Positions 10,768 through 20,066 of a DNA stretch of 42,827 bases are shown in pieces. How positions within the stretch are numbered: position 1 is the first letter of the stretch; every line of letters begins with the position of its first letter. Source of the DNA: an uncultured Clostridia bacterium (GTDB lineage Bacteria; Bacillota; Clostridia; Christensenellales; UBA1242); the NCBI GenBank assembly GCA_947628205.1, contig CANQYX010000006.1:1-42827 (forward strand), in the 5' to 3' direction. Position numbers and translations under genes: made by a program. Under the pieces are notes generated by a model, which was not told the DNA's origin, ran no database searches, and was given only the letters and a program-made list of their open reading frames with translations.

Positions 10768-11685
10768 TTATTTTTTAAGCAATTCTTGCATAATGCCCAA
10801 TCGGTCCACGCAATAGCCAATTGCAAGTGCGCCCGGACCGGTGTGGCAATCTATAAACAGCGGAAGTGGGTCGCAAGTGAAGAATGGCAAATCGCTAAAC
10901 GCGGCTTTAACTTCGGCAATAAAATCTTGAAGTTCGGGCGCTTTTAAGTCCGCTTGGCTGTGCGCCATGCCAACATAAACCATGCCTTTTTTGGCTTCTT
11001 CTGGAAAACGCTCCTCAATTTCTTTTCTTGTGGCGGCAATCATTTTAGCGCGTGCCTGTTTCATGCTCATAACCTTGGCAAAAGCATCCAACTTTCCGCC
11101 ATGAATTTGCAAAATTGGTTTGATGTTAAGTAGCGTGCCAATTGCGGCGGCGGCTGGGGTAACGCGCCCACCTTTTTTAAGATATTTAAGCGTGTTAACT
11201 GCAATGTAAACACCGCATTCACTTTTGGTTTTTTCAAGATACTCTTTAATTTCTTTGCCCGATTTGCCGTTGTTTATCATGTGGCGCGCCTCATAAAACG
11301 CCATTTTGTTCATATACGCAACGCGCTGATTGTTTGGCACAAAAACTCGCCCTTCAAATTCCGGGTCATGGCTAGCATTTATTGCCGTGTTGCAGGCCTC
11401 GCTTAGCCCACTGGATAAAATTATATAAACAATTTCATCGTGCGTTTTTAAAATTTCGCGCCACTCGTTTTTAATCATTTCAATGCTTGGTTGGCTGGTG
11501 GAAATTTCCGTTTTTTTGTCGGCAAGGAACTCAAAAAACTGCTCGTAACTCATGTTTTCGCCCTCATAATACTCTTCGCCATTTATGATAAACGAAATTG
11601 GAATAACTTTTGTTATGCCAATTTTTTTAATTTCTTCTTTTGTTAAACTGCCCGAATTGTCCGTTACAAGCGCAATTTTTTTCAT
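10768..11685 (-). CDS. DegV family protein (fatty-acid-binding fold)
   Basis: ALVTDNSGSL, STSQPS, IYIILSSGLSEACNTA, LKYLKKGGRVTPAAAAIGTLLNIKPILQIHGGKL, CHTGPGALAIGY. Confidence 0.92.
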   Translation of the reverse strand: MKKIALVTDNSGSLTKEEIKKIGITKVIPISFIINGEEYYEGENMSYEQFFEFLADKKTEISTSQPSIEMIKNEWREILKTHDEIVYIILSSGLSEACNTAINASHDPEFEGRVFVPNNQRVAYMNKMAFYEARHMINNGKSGKEIKEYLEKTKSECGVYIAVNTLKYLKKGGRVTPAAAAIGTLLNIKPILQIHGGKLDAFAKVMSMKQARAKMIAATRKEIEERFPEEAKKGMVYVGMAHSQADLKAPELQDFIAEVKAAFSDLPFFTCDPLPLFIDCHTGPGALAIGYCVDRLGIMQELLKK

Positions 11686-11790
11686 ATCAATCTCCTATGC
11701 TAAAATATTAGCATAAATTGGCAGGTTTACCAAAGAAAAATGACTAAAAAATGAATTTAAAATTTTTTTGCGCCAAATTTTGAACAATAG

Positions 11791-11819
11791 TTGACAATTT
11801 TGTTTATTTTTGTTAATAT
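11791..11819 (+). promoter_or_regulatory. Sigma70-type promoter of tetR-like gene
   Basis: TTGACA (11791-11796), 17 nt, TAATAT (11814-11819). Confidence 0.75.
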
Positions 11820-11825
11820 TTTGCC

Positions 11826-12410
11826 ATGGAAAAGAAAATTTATGCATCTTCTGTTGCTCGTAAAAAGCAAATTGCAAAGGCATATATAGAGTTAATTAAC
11901 ACTCAAAAAAAATTTTCAGTTACCGATTTAGTTAATCAGGCAAAAATTAATCGCGGCACCTTTTATTTGCACTTTAAAAATTTGCACGAAGTGGAAGAAT
12001 ATATTGAAAACTATTTGGCGCAAAATTTTAAACCGCTTGAGGCAGATTTTAGGTTGACCGACATCTCTAAAACGCCCGAAGTTATTTTAAACAAACTTAA
12101 CGAAATTCTTTTAAAAGATTTGGAATTTTATAAGGTTATAATCAAAGCGGAAAACAACGCACTTATGAAAAAACTGCAACATTCGGTTTTTGTGTCTATT
12201 TCCAACAACTTTGAAATTATGAAATATGTTACAAAAATTGAAAATTTTGAAATTACCGTTAGGCAAATTGTGGGCGGTTGCACTGGCGTTTACTCGGATT
12301 GGCTAAAAGGCAAAATTAATTGCTCACTAAACGAAGTTAGCGAGTTTATGACAAAGCTTATCCGCAACGGATTAAATGGGGTTGTTAAATATGGAAACAG
12401 AGATTTTTGA
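11826..12410 (+). CDS. TetR/AcrR-like transcriptional regulator
   Basis: N-terminal HTH: KKQIAKAYIELINTQKKFSVTDLVNQAKINRGTFYLHFKNLHEV. Confidence 0.85.
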   Translation: MEKKIYASSVARKKQIAKAYIELINTQKKFSVTDLVNQAKINRGTFYLHFKNLHEVEEYIENYLAQNFKPLEADFRLTDISKTPEVILNKLNEILLKDLEFYKVIIKAENNALMKKLQHSVFVSISNNFEIMKYVTKIENFEITVRQIVGGCTGVYSDWLKGKINCSLNEVSEFMTKLIRNGLNGVVKYGNRDF

Positions 12411-13677
12411 TTATGGCATGAACGGGGAGGGCGTGGCAAAAATTGACGGCAAAATTGCCTTAGTGCCTTATGCGTTAATTGGCGAAAAAGTGGATGTGGA
12501 AATTGTGGCGGATAACAAAAATTATTGCCAAACAAAACTTAACAAAATTATTTCGCCAAGCAAAAATAGAGTTGCGCCGCCTTGCCCATATTTTTACACT
12601 TGCGGTGGCTGCGCGCTGCAACACATGAGTTACGCCGAGCAACTAAAATTTAAAACTAGTTTGGTTAAAAAGACAATTAAAAAAATTGCTAACCTAGATG
12701 TTGATGTTGAACCTTGCGTGGCGTGCGAAAATGGATTTAACTACCGCAACAAAACGAGTTTTGTGTTTAACGGAAATTTTGGGTTTTATAAATTTAACAG
12801 CAAAAATATTGTGGCAGTTTCTGCGTGCAAAATTGCAAGCGAAAATATCAATAAAGTTTTAACTTTGGCACAAAATTTTTTTTGCGATAAGCCATACAAA
12901 GATGAGTTAAAAAATTTGGTTGTGCGCGACATTAACAATCAACTGCTTGTGGGCGTTGTGGCTAAAAAATTTTTAAAAATTGACGATTTTTACGCCATTT
13001 TAACAAAAAATTTCAAAAAAATTGGCCTATTTTTAATAATTAATAAAAGAAATGATGCGGTTGTGCTTACCAACAATTGTTTGCATATTGGCGGAATTGA
13101 ACAAATTGAAATTAAAAATTTTAATTTGAAATATTATGTCGATTTATTGGGTTTTCATCAAACAAATTTATATATACAAAACAAAATTTATGAAAGAGTG
13201 TTACAATTGGTTGGAAAGGCAACCTACAATAACAATTCATTAAATTCTAACCAAAAAAATATAATAAATGGGTTTAGTGGTGCCGGCCTGCTTTCTGCAA
13301 TTTTGGCAACTAGTGGCGACAAGGTTTATGGAATAGAAATTTCAAAATCTTCGCATAAATCTAGCGAAAAGCTTAAATCGGATAACAAAATTGAAAATTT
13401 AATTAACATTTGTGGAGATTTTAATTCAAAATTTAAAAAACTTAACGCGGATCTTTTGGTTATCGACCCGCCTAAAAAAGGAATTGGCGCAAAAGCTTTA
13501 GAACAAATTGTGGGCGTAAAAGAAATCATTTATATTTCGTGCAATCCAATTGCGCTTGCAAAAGAGTTGCGTTATTTAAAAAATTATTATATAATAGAAA
13601 ATATCATGCCTTTTGATATGTTTCCTAACACTAATAGCGTGGAAACAATTGTTAAATTGAAATTAAAGGAGAGTTAG
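12391..13677 (+). CDS. 23S rRNA (uracil-C5)-methyltransferase, RlmD/RumA/TrmA family
   Basis: TRAM-like N-terminus, cluster cysteines CPYFYTCGGCALQHMSYAEQLKFK, FSGAGLLS, VIDPPKKGI, YISCNP; overlaps the end of the TetR gene. Confidence 0.88.
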   Translation: METEIFDYGMNGEGVAKIDGKIALVPYALIGEKVDVEIVADNKNYCQTKLNKIISPSKNRVAPPCPYFYTCGGCALQHMSYAEQLKFKTSLVKKTIKKIANLDVDVEPCVACENGFNYRNKTSFVFNGNFGFYKFNSKNIVAVSACKIASENINKVLTLAQNFFCDKPYKDELKNLVVRDINNQLLVGVVAKKFLKIDDFYAILTKNFKKIGLFLIINKRNDAVVLTNNCLHIGGIEQIEIKNFNLKYYVDLLGFHQTNLYIQNKIYERVLQLVGKATYNNNSLNSNQKNIINGFSGAGLLSAILATSGDKVYGIEISKSSHKSSEKLKSDNKIENLINICGDFNSKFKKLNADLLVIDPPKKGIGAKALEQIVGVKEIIYISCNPIALAKELRYLKNYYIIENIMPFDMFPNTNSVETIVKLKLKES

Positions 13678-13678
13678 T

Positions 13679-14515
13679 ATGATTTTATCTACAGATTCAA
13701 CGGCCAACTTGCCAGTTGAATACTATCAAAAATTAGATATTAAGATGATACCCATGCAAATCAATTTAAATGGCGAAATTTATGACGATTTAAGCGCAGA
13801 TTTGCCACCAGAAAAATTCTATCAATTTATGCGTGAAGGGGCGGTGCCAACAACAACTCAAATAAATGAATATCGCGCAAAAGAATATTTTGAAGAGTTG
13901 CTAAAAGCGGGCGAGGATATTTTGCACATTGGCTTTTCGTCTGGTTTGAGTGGCAGTACGGATACGCTAAAACGCGTTGCGCAAGATTTGAACAAAACCC
14001 ACAAAAATAAAATTGTGGTTGTGGATAGTTTAAACGCCGCCGCTGGCGAGGGGATTTTGGTTTTGCATGCGCACGATATGATGCAAGCAGGCAAATCGAT
14101 TGACGAAATTGCAAGCGAAATTTTGTCTTTGCGAGAAAAATCTTGTGCATATTTCACTGTTGAGGCACTTAAATATTTGGTGCGTGGCGGCAGATTAAGT
14201 AAAATTTCTGGCATGCTTGGCACGTTATTAAAAATTAAGCCAATTTTGCGTGTTGACGAGCAAGGCAAACTTGTTGCGTTTAAAAAAGTTATCTCTAGGC
14301 GCAAATCTATTGGCGAACTTGCCAATATTTGCAAAGAAAAAATTGGCGATAAAAAATATGTTATAATCAACCATGCTGTTTGTTTGGAAGATGCTCATAA
14401 ACTTGCAGAAATGTTAAAAGAATTTGGCGTAGAGCCAATTGTGTGCGATTTAACCCAAGTTATTGGTTGCCACACTGGGCCGGGCTTGTTGGCAGTGTTC
14501 TTTTTTAGCAAATAA
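13679..14515 (+). CDS. DegV family protein (second copy)
   Basis: ILSTDSTANLP, TTTQIN, HIGFSSGLSGSTDT, LKYLVRGGRLSKISGMLGTLLKIKPILRVDEQGKL, GCHTGPGLLAVFF. Confidence 0.92.
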   Translation: MILSTDSTANLPVEYYQKLDIKMIPMQINLNGEIYDDLSADLPPEKFYQFMREGAVPTTTQINEYRAKEYFEELLKAGEDILHIGFSSGLSGSTDTLKRVAQDLNKTHKNKIVVVDSLNAAAGEGILVLHAHDMMQAGKSIDEIASEILSLREKSCAYFTVEALKYLVRGGRLSKISGMLGTLLKIKPILRVDEQGKLVAFKKVISRRKSIGELANICKEKIGDKKYVIINHAVCLEDAHKLAEMLKEFGVEPIVCDLTQVIGCHTGPGLLAVFFFSK

Positions 14516-14546
14516 TTAAAGCAAATTTTAACCATGGAGGAAGATT

Positions 14547-15839
14547 ATGGATATCGAAATTTTAAAACAAAATCAGGAAAATTTAGATGCGTTTAAACAG
14601 GCAATTTCAAATTTTGCCAGCCCTCATGTTTTGGATGTCCAAATGGAAAATTTAAAAGTTGTGGATAAAAATTTATACACAAGCAAACAACATAAAAAGG
14701 AAACTCGCGCATGGCTTAAAGAAAACAAGCAAAACGAGTTATATCATGAGTATAATTCCTTTTTTAAACGCTACGAAAAATGCTTTAACAAAATTCAAGA
14801 TTTTCAAAAAAAATTTTCGCACAACACAATAAGTTTGCGTCTTAACGATTGCAAAGATTTGTTAACAGAAAATTTCGAGGCAAAGGCAAATTTATCTGCG
14901 CAAACTTATGCAATTGCCCAATCAAACTTTAATGCGGATATACATAGCAAAACCATATTGGTTGAAACCAAATATCAAAAGGGCGGCATTTCTGCCGATT
15001 CGGCGTTTGAGCATATGTCGAAACTTGGAAACTCGTTAGCAACCAATCCGCTTTCAAATGGAAATGCCGATTTAAAGGATTTAATTGGTTCGTATCAAAA
15101 TGATTATTCCGCTAAAACTCTTTTCAAAAATGATGAAGAAATCTACTTGCCAGAAACATTTTTAACCAGCACAACTGCCGACATTTGCAAGGGAGAAATA
15201 GAAACCAACCTTGACTTGCAAGATTTAATGCAAGAGGCAACTAAAATTATTTTAGAGTTAAATAAAAAGTTGGATTTAACAAAAATAAACAATATGCTTA
15301 TTGACGCACAAGAATTTTTGTCCAGTTTTGGCTCGGCAAACTGGGACGAATCAAAGGCATCAAAGTTTATGGATAAGTTTGAAAATCAGGCACAGGATTT
15401 AGAAAAACTTGCACTAGAATTTGAAAGTTATGAAAATAAACTAGCCGAACTTATTTTTGAAATTCAACAAAAAAAGGAACAAACGCAAAAAGCCAACGAA
15501 GAAATTGCAAAAATTGAAGCAAGAAATAGATTAAACAAATTAATAGAAAACATAGCCGAAGTTAAAAAACTTTTAAAAAATAACACGCCTTTCGTTTTCT
15601 TAAAAAAGCATTTTGTAATTTTAAATAAGGAATATAAAGAAATTGAAACAACCTTGGGCGTAGATGTAGAGGATTCGTTAATGCAACGATTGGGTAGCAC
15701 CCGCCACGAGTTAGAAGACATGGCTGTTGCAATAAAAAAAGCGGAGTTTGAATCGATAGTTGAACATAACAATTCTAAAGAAAAAGTTTTGGAATTTAAA
15801 CCAGACAATGAAATTGGCAATGGCGTACCAAAAAAATAA
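14547..15839 (+). CDS. Hypothetical coiled-coil-rich protein
   Basis: Long ORF, SD ggagga upstream, helical E/K/N-rich composition; no family recognised. Confidence 0.7.
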   Translation: MDIEILKQNQENLDAFKQAISNFASPHVLDVQMENLKVVDKNLYTSKQHKKETRAWLKENKQNELYHEYNSFFKRYEKCFNKIQDFQKKFSHNTISLRLNDCKDLLTENFEAKANLSAQTYAIAQSNFNADIHSKTILVETKYQKGGISADSAFEHMSKLGNSLATNPLSNGNADLKDLIGSYQNDYSAKTLFKNDEEIYLPETFLTSTTADICKGEIETNLDLQDLMQEATKIILELNKKLDLTKINNMLIDAQEFLSSFGSANWDESKASKFMDKFENQAQDLEKLALEFESYENKLAELIFEIQQKKEQTQKANEEIAKIEARNRLNKLIENIAEVKKLLKNNTPFVFLKKHFVILNKEYKEIETTLGVDVEDSLMQRLGSTRHELEDMAVAIKKAEFESIVEHNNSKEKVLEFKPDNEIGNGVPKK

Positions 15840-15861
15840 GAGCAGATGCTCTTATTTTTTA
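15838..15861 (+). terminator. Terminator
   Basis: AAGAGCA-ga-TGCTCTTATTTTTT. Confidence 0.7.
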
Positions 15862-15869
15862 TGTAATTT

Positions 15870-16541
15870 TTACAATTTATTTGAATTTATTAACCTATAT
15901 TCGTTTTTGTCGAAATCAATAATTCCATCTTCGCGCATTTTTTTTAGTTCGGTGGACATTGCGCTTCTGTCAACAGCAAGATAATTTGCCAGTTCGGTTT
16001 TGTTAAAAGGAATGGAAAAATATTTTGATTTTTGCTTAAACGATTCGTAATAAAAGTAAGAAAGCAATTTGTCCCTAATTGTTTTTTTTGACATCTGTGT
16101 CAGCTTATTCATAAGTTCCACATTGCGTTCCGCAATCATTTGCATCAAACTTTTAACCACCATTTCATGGCGTTTGCATTTGTTTTGGCATGGGGTAATA
16201 AGGCGGTGTTTGTTCATAAACAGCACAAGTGTGCGCTCGCTTGCTATAACACTGTCCTTATATGTGTCATCGCCAACATAAGCGGACTCTGCGCCATAAA
16301 CATCGCCCACATTTAAATTCATTACAACTGAAATATTTCCTAAAAGATCCACGTTTTCAACTATGGCAGAACCCTTTAAAATTAACACTACATCCTCAAT
16401 AGTGTCCCCTTGTTTAATAATGCTATCTCCCTTCTTAAATTGCTTAAATTTTGTGTTGAAACAAAACATGAGTGCCTGACAATCAAACTCGGTTATTCCG
16501 TTAAAAATTTTGGTTGCAGAAATTTCTTTAAAATGTTCCAA
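15870..16541 (-). CDS. Crp/Fnr family transcriptional regulator
   Basis: Cyclic-nucleotide-binding-like domain (KQGDTIEDVVLILKGSAIVENVD) plus HTH (FNKTELANYLAVDRSAMSTELKKMREDGIID). TTG start at 16541 chosen because AAGGAG lies 6 nt upstream; the track's ATG (16571) lacks an SD. Confidence 0.88.
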   Translation of the reverse strand: MEHFKEISATKIFNGITEFDCQALMFCFNTKFKQFKKGDSIIKQGDTIEDVVLILKGSAIVENVDLLGNISVVMNLNVGDVYGAESAYVGDDTYKDSVIASERTLVLFMNKHRLITPCQNKCKRHEMVVKSLMQMIAERNVELMNKLTQMSKKTIRDKLLSYFYYESFKQKSKYFSIPFNKTELANYLAVDRSAMSTELKKMREDGIIDFDKNEYRLINSNKL

Positions 16542-16776
16542 AATAACTCCTTTTTGTTGTAAAAACAACACAATTTACACAAGTATTATAGTATAATGGG
16601 TTTAATTAAGTCAAACGCTTTGGCTTAAGATTTACAAATTTTTTAATAAATTTTGCCTAAAATAATGGCTAAATAGCGTTAAAAAATAAGGTTAAAATTA
16701 ACCAATTAAAGAGGTTAAAAAACCGGGCAAAAAATAAAAATTTGTAATATTTTACTTTATTAAAGGGGAGGAAATT

Positions 16777-18942
16777 ATGAAAGTAATCAAAAGAGACGGC
16801 AAAGAAGTTGTGTTTAACAGCAACAAAATAAAAGTTGCAGTTGAAAAGGGCAACAATTCTGTTGATGAACAGGCAAAAAGATTGCAGGATGCGCAAATAG
16901 ACCGCATTGTTGCAAAGGTTGTTGCTCAGTGTGAATCGATGGGCAGAGCTGTTGGAGTTGAAGAAATTCAAGATAGAGTGGAAAAAGCCATTATGGAAGA
17001 GGGCGCTTATGAAGTGTTTAAAAATTATTCCACTTATAGATATAATAGGCAATTGGCGCGTCAAGCCAACACCACAGATAAACAAATTTTATCTCTTATT
17101 GATTGTAATAATGAAGAAGTTAAGCAAGAAAATAGCAACAAAAATCCCACTGTTAACAGCGTTCAGCGCGATTATATGGCGGGTGAGGTTAGCAAGGATT
17201 TGACAAAAAGGTTTTTGTTGCCCGAGCATATTTGGAAGGCACACGAAGAGGGGCTTATTCATTTCCACGATGCGGACTATTTTGCCCAGCGCATGCATAA
17301 TTGCGATTTAGTTAACTTGGAGGATATGCTTCAAAATGGCACGGTTATTTCAGGCACTATGATTGAAAAACCACATTCGTTTTCCACCGCGTGCAACATT
17401 GCAACCCAAATTGTTGCGCAAGTGGCATCTAGCCAATATGGCGGGCAAAGCATAAGCTTGGCGCACCTTGCACCTTTTGTTGATATAAGCCGAAAAAAGA
17501 TAAGGAAAGATGTTGAAGCCGAACTTAAAGAGGCAGGTGCAGAACTAAATCCTGCCGTTGTGGACAAAATAACTGAAAAGCGCGTGCGTGAGGAAATTAA
17601 TCGTGGCGTGCAAACCATACAATATCAAGTTATAACGCTTATGACAACTAATGGTCAAGCACCTTTCTTAACCGAGTTCTTGTATCTTGGCGAAGCAAAA
17701 TCCGAGCGTGAGCGTGACGATTTGGCACTTATTATTGAAGAGACACTTGAACAGCGTTATCAAGGTGTTAAAAATGAAAAAGGCGTGTTTATAACCCCTG
17801 CCTTCCCAAAAATTATTTATGTTTTGGAAGAGGATAACATTAAGCCAGATAGCAAATATTATTATTTAACCAAACTGGCAGCAAAATGCACAGCTAAACG
17901 CTTAGTGCCAGATTATATTTCTGAAAAGAAAATGAAAGAACTTAAAGAGGGCAACTGCTTCCCTGTTATGGGTTGCCGCAGCAATTTAAGCCCTTGGAAA
18001 GATGAAAATGGCAATTATAAATTTTATGGCAGATTTAATCAAGGCGTGGTTACAATCAACCTTGTTGACGTGGCACTTTCTAGCGGCAAAGATATGAAAA
18101 AGTTTTGGAAGATATTTGACGAACGTCTTGACCTTTGCTACGAAGCACTTATGTGCAGGCACAACAGGTTAAAAGGCACGGTTAGCGATGTCGCGCCAAT
18201 TTTGTGGCAACATGGTGCAATTGCAAGGTTAAAACCGGGCGAAAAAATAGACAAATTGCTGTTGGGTGGATATTCCACAATTTCGCTTGGCTATGCTGGA
18301 TTGTATGAATGTGTTTATTATATGACTGGAAAATCGCACACCGACCCAGAGGCAACGCCTTTCGCGCTTGAAATTATGAAGTATATGAACGACAAATGCA
18401 CCCAATGGAAAAAGGAAACGACAATTGGCTTTGGCATTTATGGCACGCCGCTTGAAAGCACAACTTACAAGTTTGCAAAATGCTTGCAACGCCGCTTTGG
18501 CATTATTCCGCATGTAACCGACAAAAATTACATAACAAACAGCTATCATGTGCATGTAACCGAGCCAATTAGCGCGTTTGATAAACTTAAATTTGAAAGT
18601 CAATTCCAAGCACTTTCCACTGGCGGCGCAATTAGCTATGTTGAAGTGCCAAATATGCAAGACAACCTTGAAGCCGTTATGCAAGTTATTCGCTATATTT
18701 ACGATAACATTATGTATGCCGAACTTAACACTAAGTCAGATTACTGCCAAGTTTGTGGCTATGACGGCGAAATTCAAATTGAAGATGACCCAGACGGAAA
18801 GTTAATTTGGGTTTGCCCAAATTGCGGAAATAAGGATCAAACAAAAATGAACGTTGCGCGCCGCACTTGTGGCTACATTGGCAGCCAATTCTGGAATCAA
18901 GGCCGCACGCAAGAAATCCGCGACCGAGTATTGCATTTATAG
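16777..18942 (+). CDS. nrdD: Anaerobic ribonucleoside-triphosphate reductase
   Basis: ATP-cone N-terminus, HFHDADYFAQRMHNCDLVNLEDML, C-terminal CQVCG...CPNCG zinc site and glycyl-radical motif RRTCGYIGSQFWNQGR. Confidence 0.97.
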   Translation: MKVIKRDGKEVVFNSNKIKVAVEKGNNSVDEQAKRLQDAQIDRIVAKVVAQCESMGRAVGVEEIQDRVEKAIMEEGAYEVFKNYSTYRYNRQLARQANTTDKQILSLIDCNNEEVKQENSNKNPTVNSVQRDYMAGEVSKDLTKRFLLPEHIWKAHEEGLIHFHDADYFAQRMHNCDLVNLEDMLQNGTVISGTMIEKPHSFSTACNIATQIVAQVASSQYGGQSISLAHLAPFVDISRKKIRKDVEAELKEAGAELNPAVVDKITEKRVREEINRGVQTIQYQVITLMTTNGQAPFLTEFLYLGEAKSERERDDLALIIEETLEQRYQGVKNEKGVFITPAFPKIIYVLEEDNIKPDSKYYYLTKLAAKCTAKRLVPDYISEKKMKELKEGNCFPVMGCRSNLSPWKDENGNYKFYGRFNQGVVTINLVDVALSSGKDMKKFWKIFDERLDLCYEALMCRHNRLKGTVSDVAPILWQHGAIARLKPGEKIDKLLLGGYSTISLGYAGLYECVYYMTGKSHTDPEATPFALEIMKYMNDKCTQWKKETTIGFGIYGTPLESTTYKFAKCLQRRFGIIPHVTDKNYITNSYHVHVTEPISAFDKLKFESQFQALSTGGAISYVEVPNMQDNLEAVMQVIRYIYDNIMYAELNTKSDYCQVCGYDGEIQIEDDPDGKLIWVCPNCGNKDQTKMNVARRTCGYIGSQFWNQGRTQEIRDRVLHL

Positions 18943-18943
18943 A

Positions 18944-19055
18944 TTACTTTTTTGAGCCAAAAAAGTAACAAAAAAGCAAATTTATTTTGTGCCACGAAAT
19001 TCGTGGCACATATTAACTTGTTTTTTTGTTTCTCTTTTCTAAAAAAGAGAAAAAA
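18944..19055. repeat. MITE/REP-like composite of three adjacent hairpins
   Basis: TTACTTTTTTG-agc-CAAAAAAGTAA; TGTGCCACGAA-a-TTCGTGGCACA; TTTCTCTTTT-ctaa-AAAAGAGAAA; outer arms AAAAAGTAACAAAAAAGCAAA / TTGTTTTTTTGTTTCTCTTTT are inverted. Confidence 0.65.
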
Positions 19056-19069
19056 CAAAGGAAATCAAA

Positions 19070-19741
19070 ATGAATTATGGCAATATAAAATTTAATGATA
19101 TAGCAAATGGCGAAGGAGTGCGAACTTCGTTGTTTGTTAGTGGTTGCACGCATCATTGCAAAAATTGTTTTAACCCAGAAACGTGGGATTTTAACTACGG
19201 CAAACCATTTACAAAAGAGGTGGAGGACGAGATTTTAAAATCGCTTGAGCCAGAGCATATAAATGGCCTAACACTGCTTGGCGGCGAGCCGATGGAACCA
19301 GCAAATCAGCAAGTGTTGTTGCCGTTTGTTAAGCGGGTTAAACAAAAATTCCCTAACAAAACAATTTGGTGTTATTCTGGCTATTTGTTCGATAAAGAAC
19401 TGTTGTGCGAAAATTTGGAATATGCGGATGGCAAAACACACAAAACCGCCGAGCCACATTTGGTTGAAATGTTTATCAACGGCAAAAAACAAATGGTTAG
19501 CCGCGCGCATACGCCAATTACAAAAGAATTTTTAAGTTACATCGACATTTTGGTGGACGGCGAATTTGTGCAAGATTTAAAGGATATAACCTTGCGCTTT
19601 AAAGGCAGCAGCAATCAGCGCGTTATTGACGTGCAAGCAAGTTTAAAACAACATCAAATTGTGCTAAGCCCACTTAACGAAAAGCGCAATAAAGATATTC
19701 CACGGAGATTAATATATAATGTAAAACTCGCCTTTTGGTGA
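19070..19741 (+). CDS. nrdG: Anaerobic ribonucleotide reductase activating protein (radical SAM)
   Basis: FVSGCTHHCKNCFNPETWDF (CxxxCxxC), LTLLGGEPMEPANQ, FKGSSNQRVIDVQASL; downstream of nrdD. Confidence 0.94.
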   Translation: MNYGNIKFNDIANGEGVRTSLFVSGCTHHCKNCFNPETWDFNYGKPFTKEVEDEILKSLEPEHINGLTLLGGEPMEPANQQVLLPFVKRVKQKFPNKTIWCYSGYLFDKELLCENLEYADGKTHKTAEPHLVEMFINGKKQMVSRAHTPITKEFLSYIDILVDGEFVQDLKDITLRFKGSSNQRVIDVQASLKQHQIVLSPLNEKRNKDIPRRLIYNVKLAFW

Positions 19742-19748
19742 GTTTTTT
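19724..19748 (+). terminator. Terminator overlapping the 3' end of nrdG
   Basis: AAAACTCGCC-tttt-GGTGAGTTTTTT; nrdG stop TGA lies inside the hairpin. Confidence 0.7.
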
Positions 19749-19752
19749 CATA

Positions 19753-19781
19753 TTGACAAATTAGGTTTTTTGTGTTATAAT
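19753..19781 (+). promoter_or_regulatory. Consensus sigma70-type promoter
   Basis: TTGACA (19753-19758), 17 nt, TATAAT (19776-19781). Confidence 0.85.
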
Positions 19782-19787
19782 TGAAAT

Positions 19788-20009
19788 ATGAGTAAAATGT
19801 TAAAAGAGCCCAAAAAGGAAAAACCTGCCAACACGCTTAACAAAAAATCGATAAAAGATAGCGAAAGCAAAACAAAAGACATCGTTAAAACTAGCGAAAA
19901 TAAAACAACAAAAAAACCACAAGTTAGCCAAAATTCTAATCCTTTTGTGGATAGGTATTTAGAGTTTTATGACGATATAAAAATTCCTTCAAGGAGATAT
20001 GATTGGTAA
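19788..20009 (+). CDS. Small Lys/Ser-rich hypothetical protein
   Basis: 73-aa ORF directly after a consensus promoter and followed by a terminator; no family recognised. Confidence 0.65.
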   Translation: MSKMLKEPKKEKPANTLNKKSIKDSESKTKDIVKTSENKTTKKPQVSQNSNPFVDRYLEFYDDIKIPSRRYDW

Positions 20010-20021
20010 AAAATTTTGATA

Positions 20022-20050
20022 AAAAATTCACAATTAAGTGAATTTTTTGT
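20022..20050 (+). terminator. Terminator
   Basis: AAAAATTCAC-aattaa-GTGAATTTTTT. Confidence 0.6.
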
Positions 20051-20066
20051 TTAATTAATTATTTAA

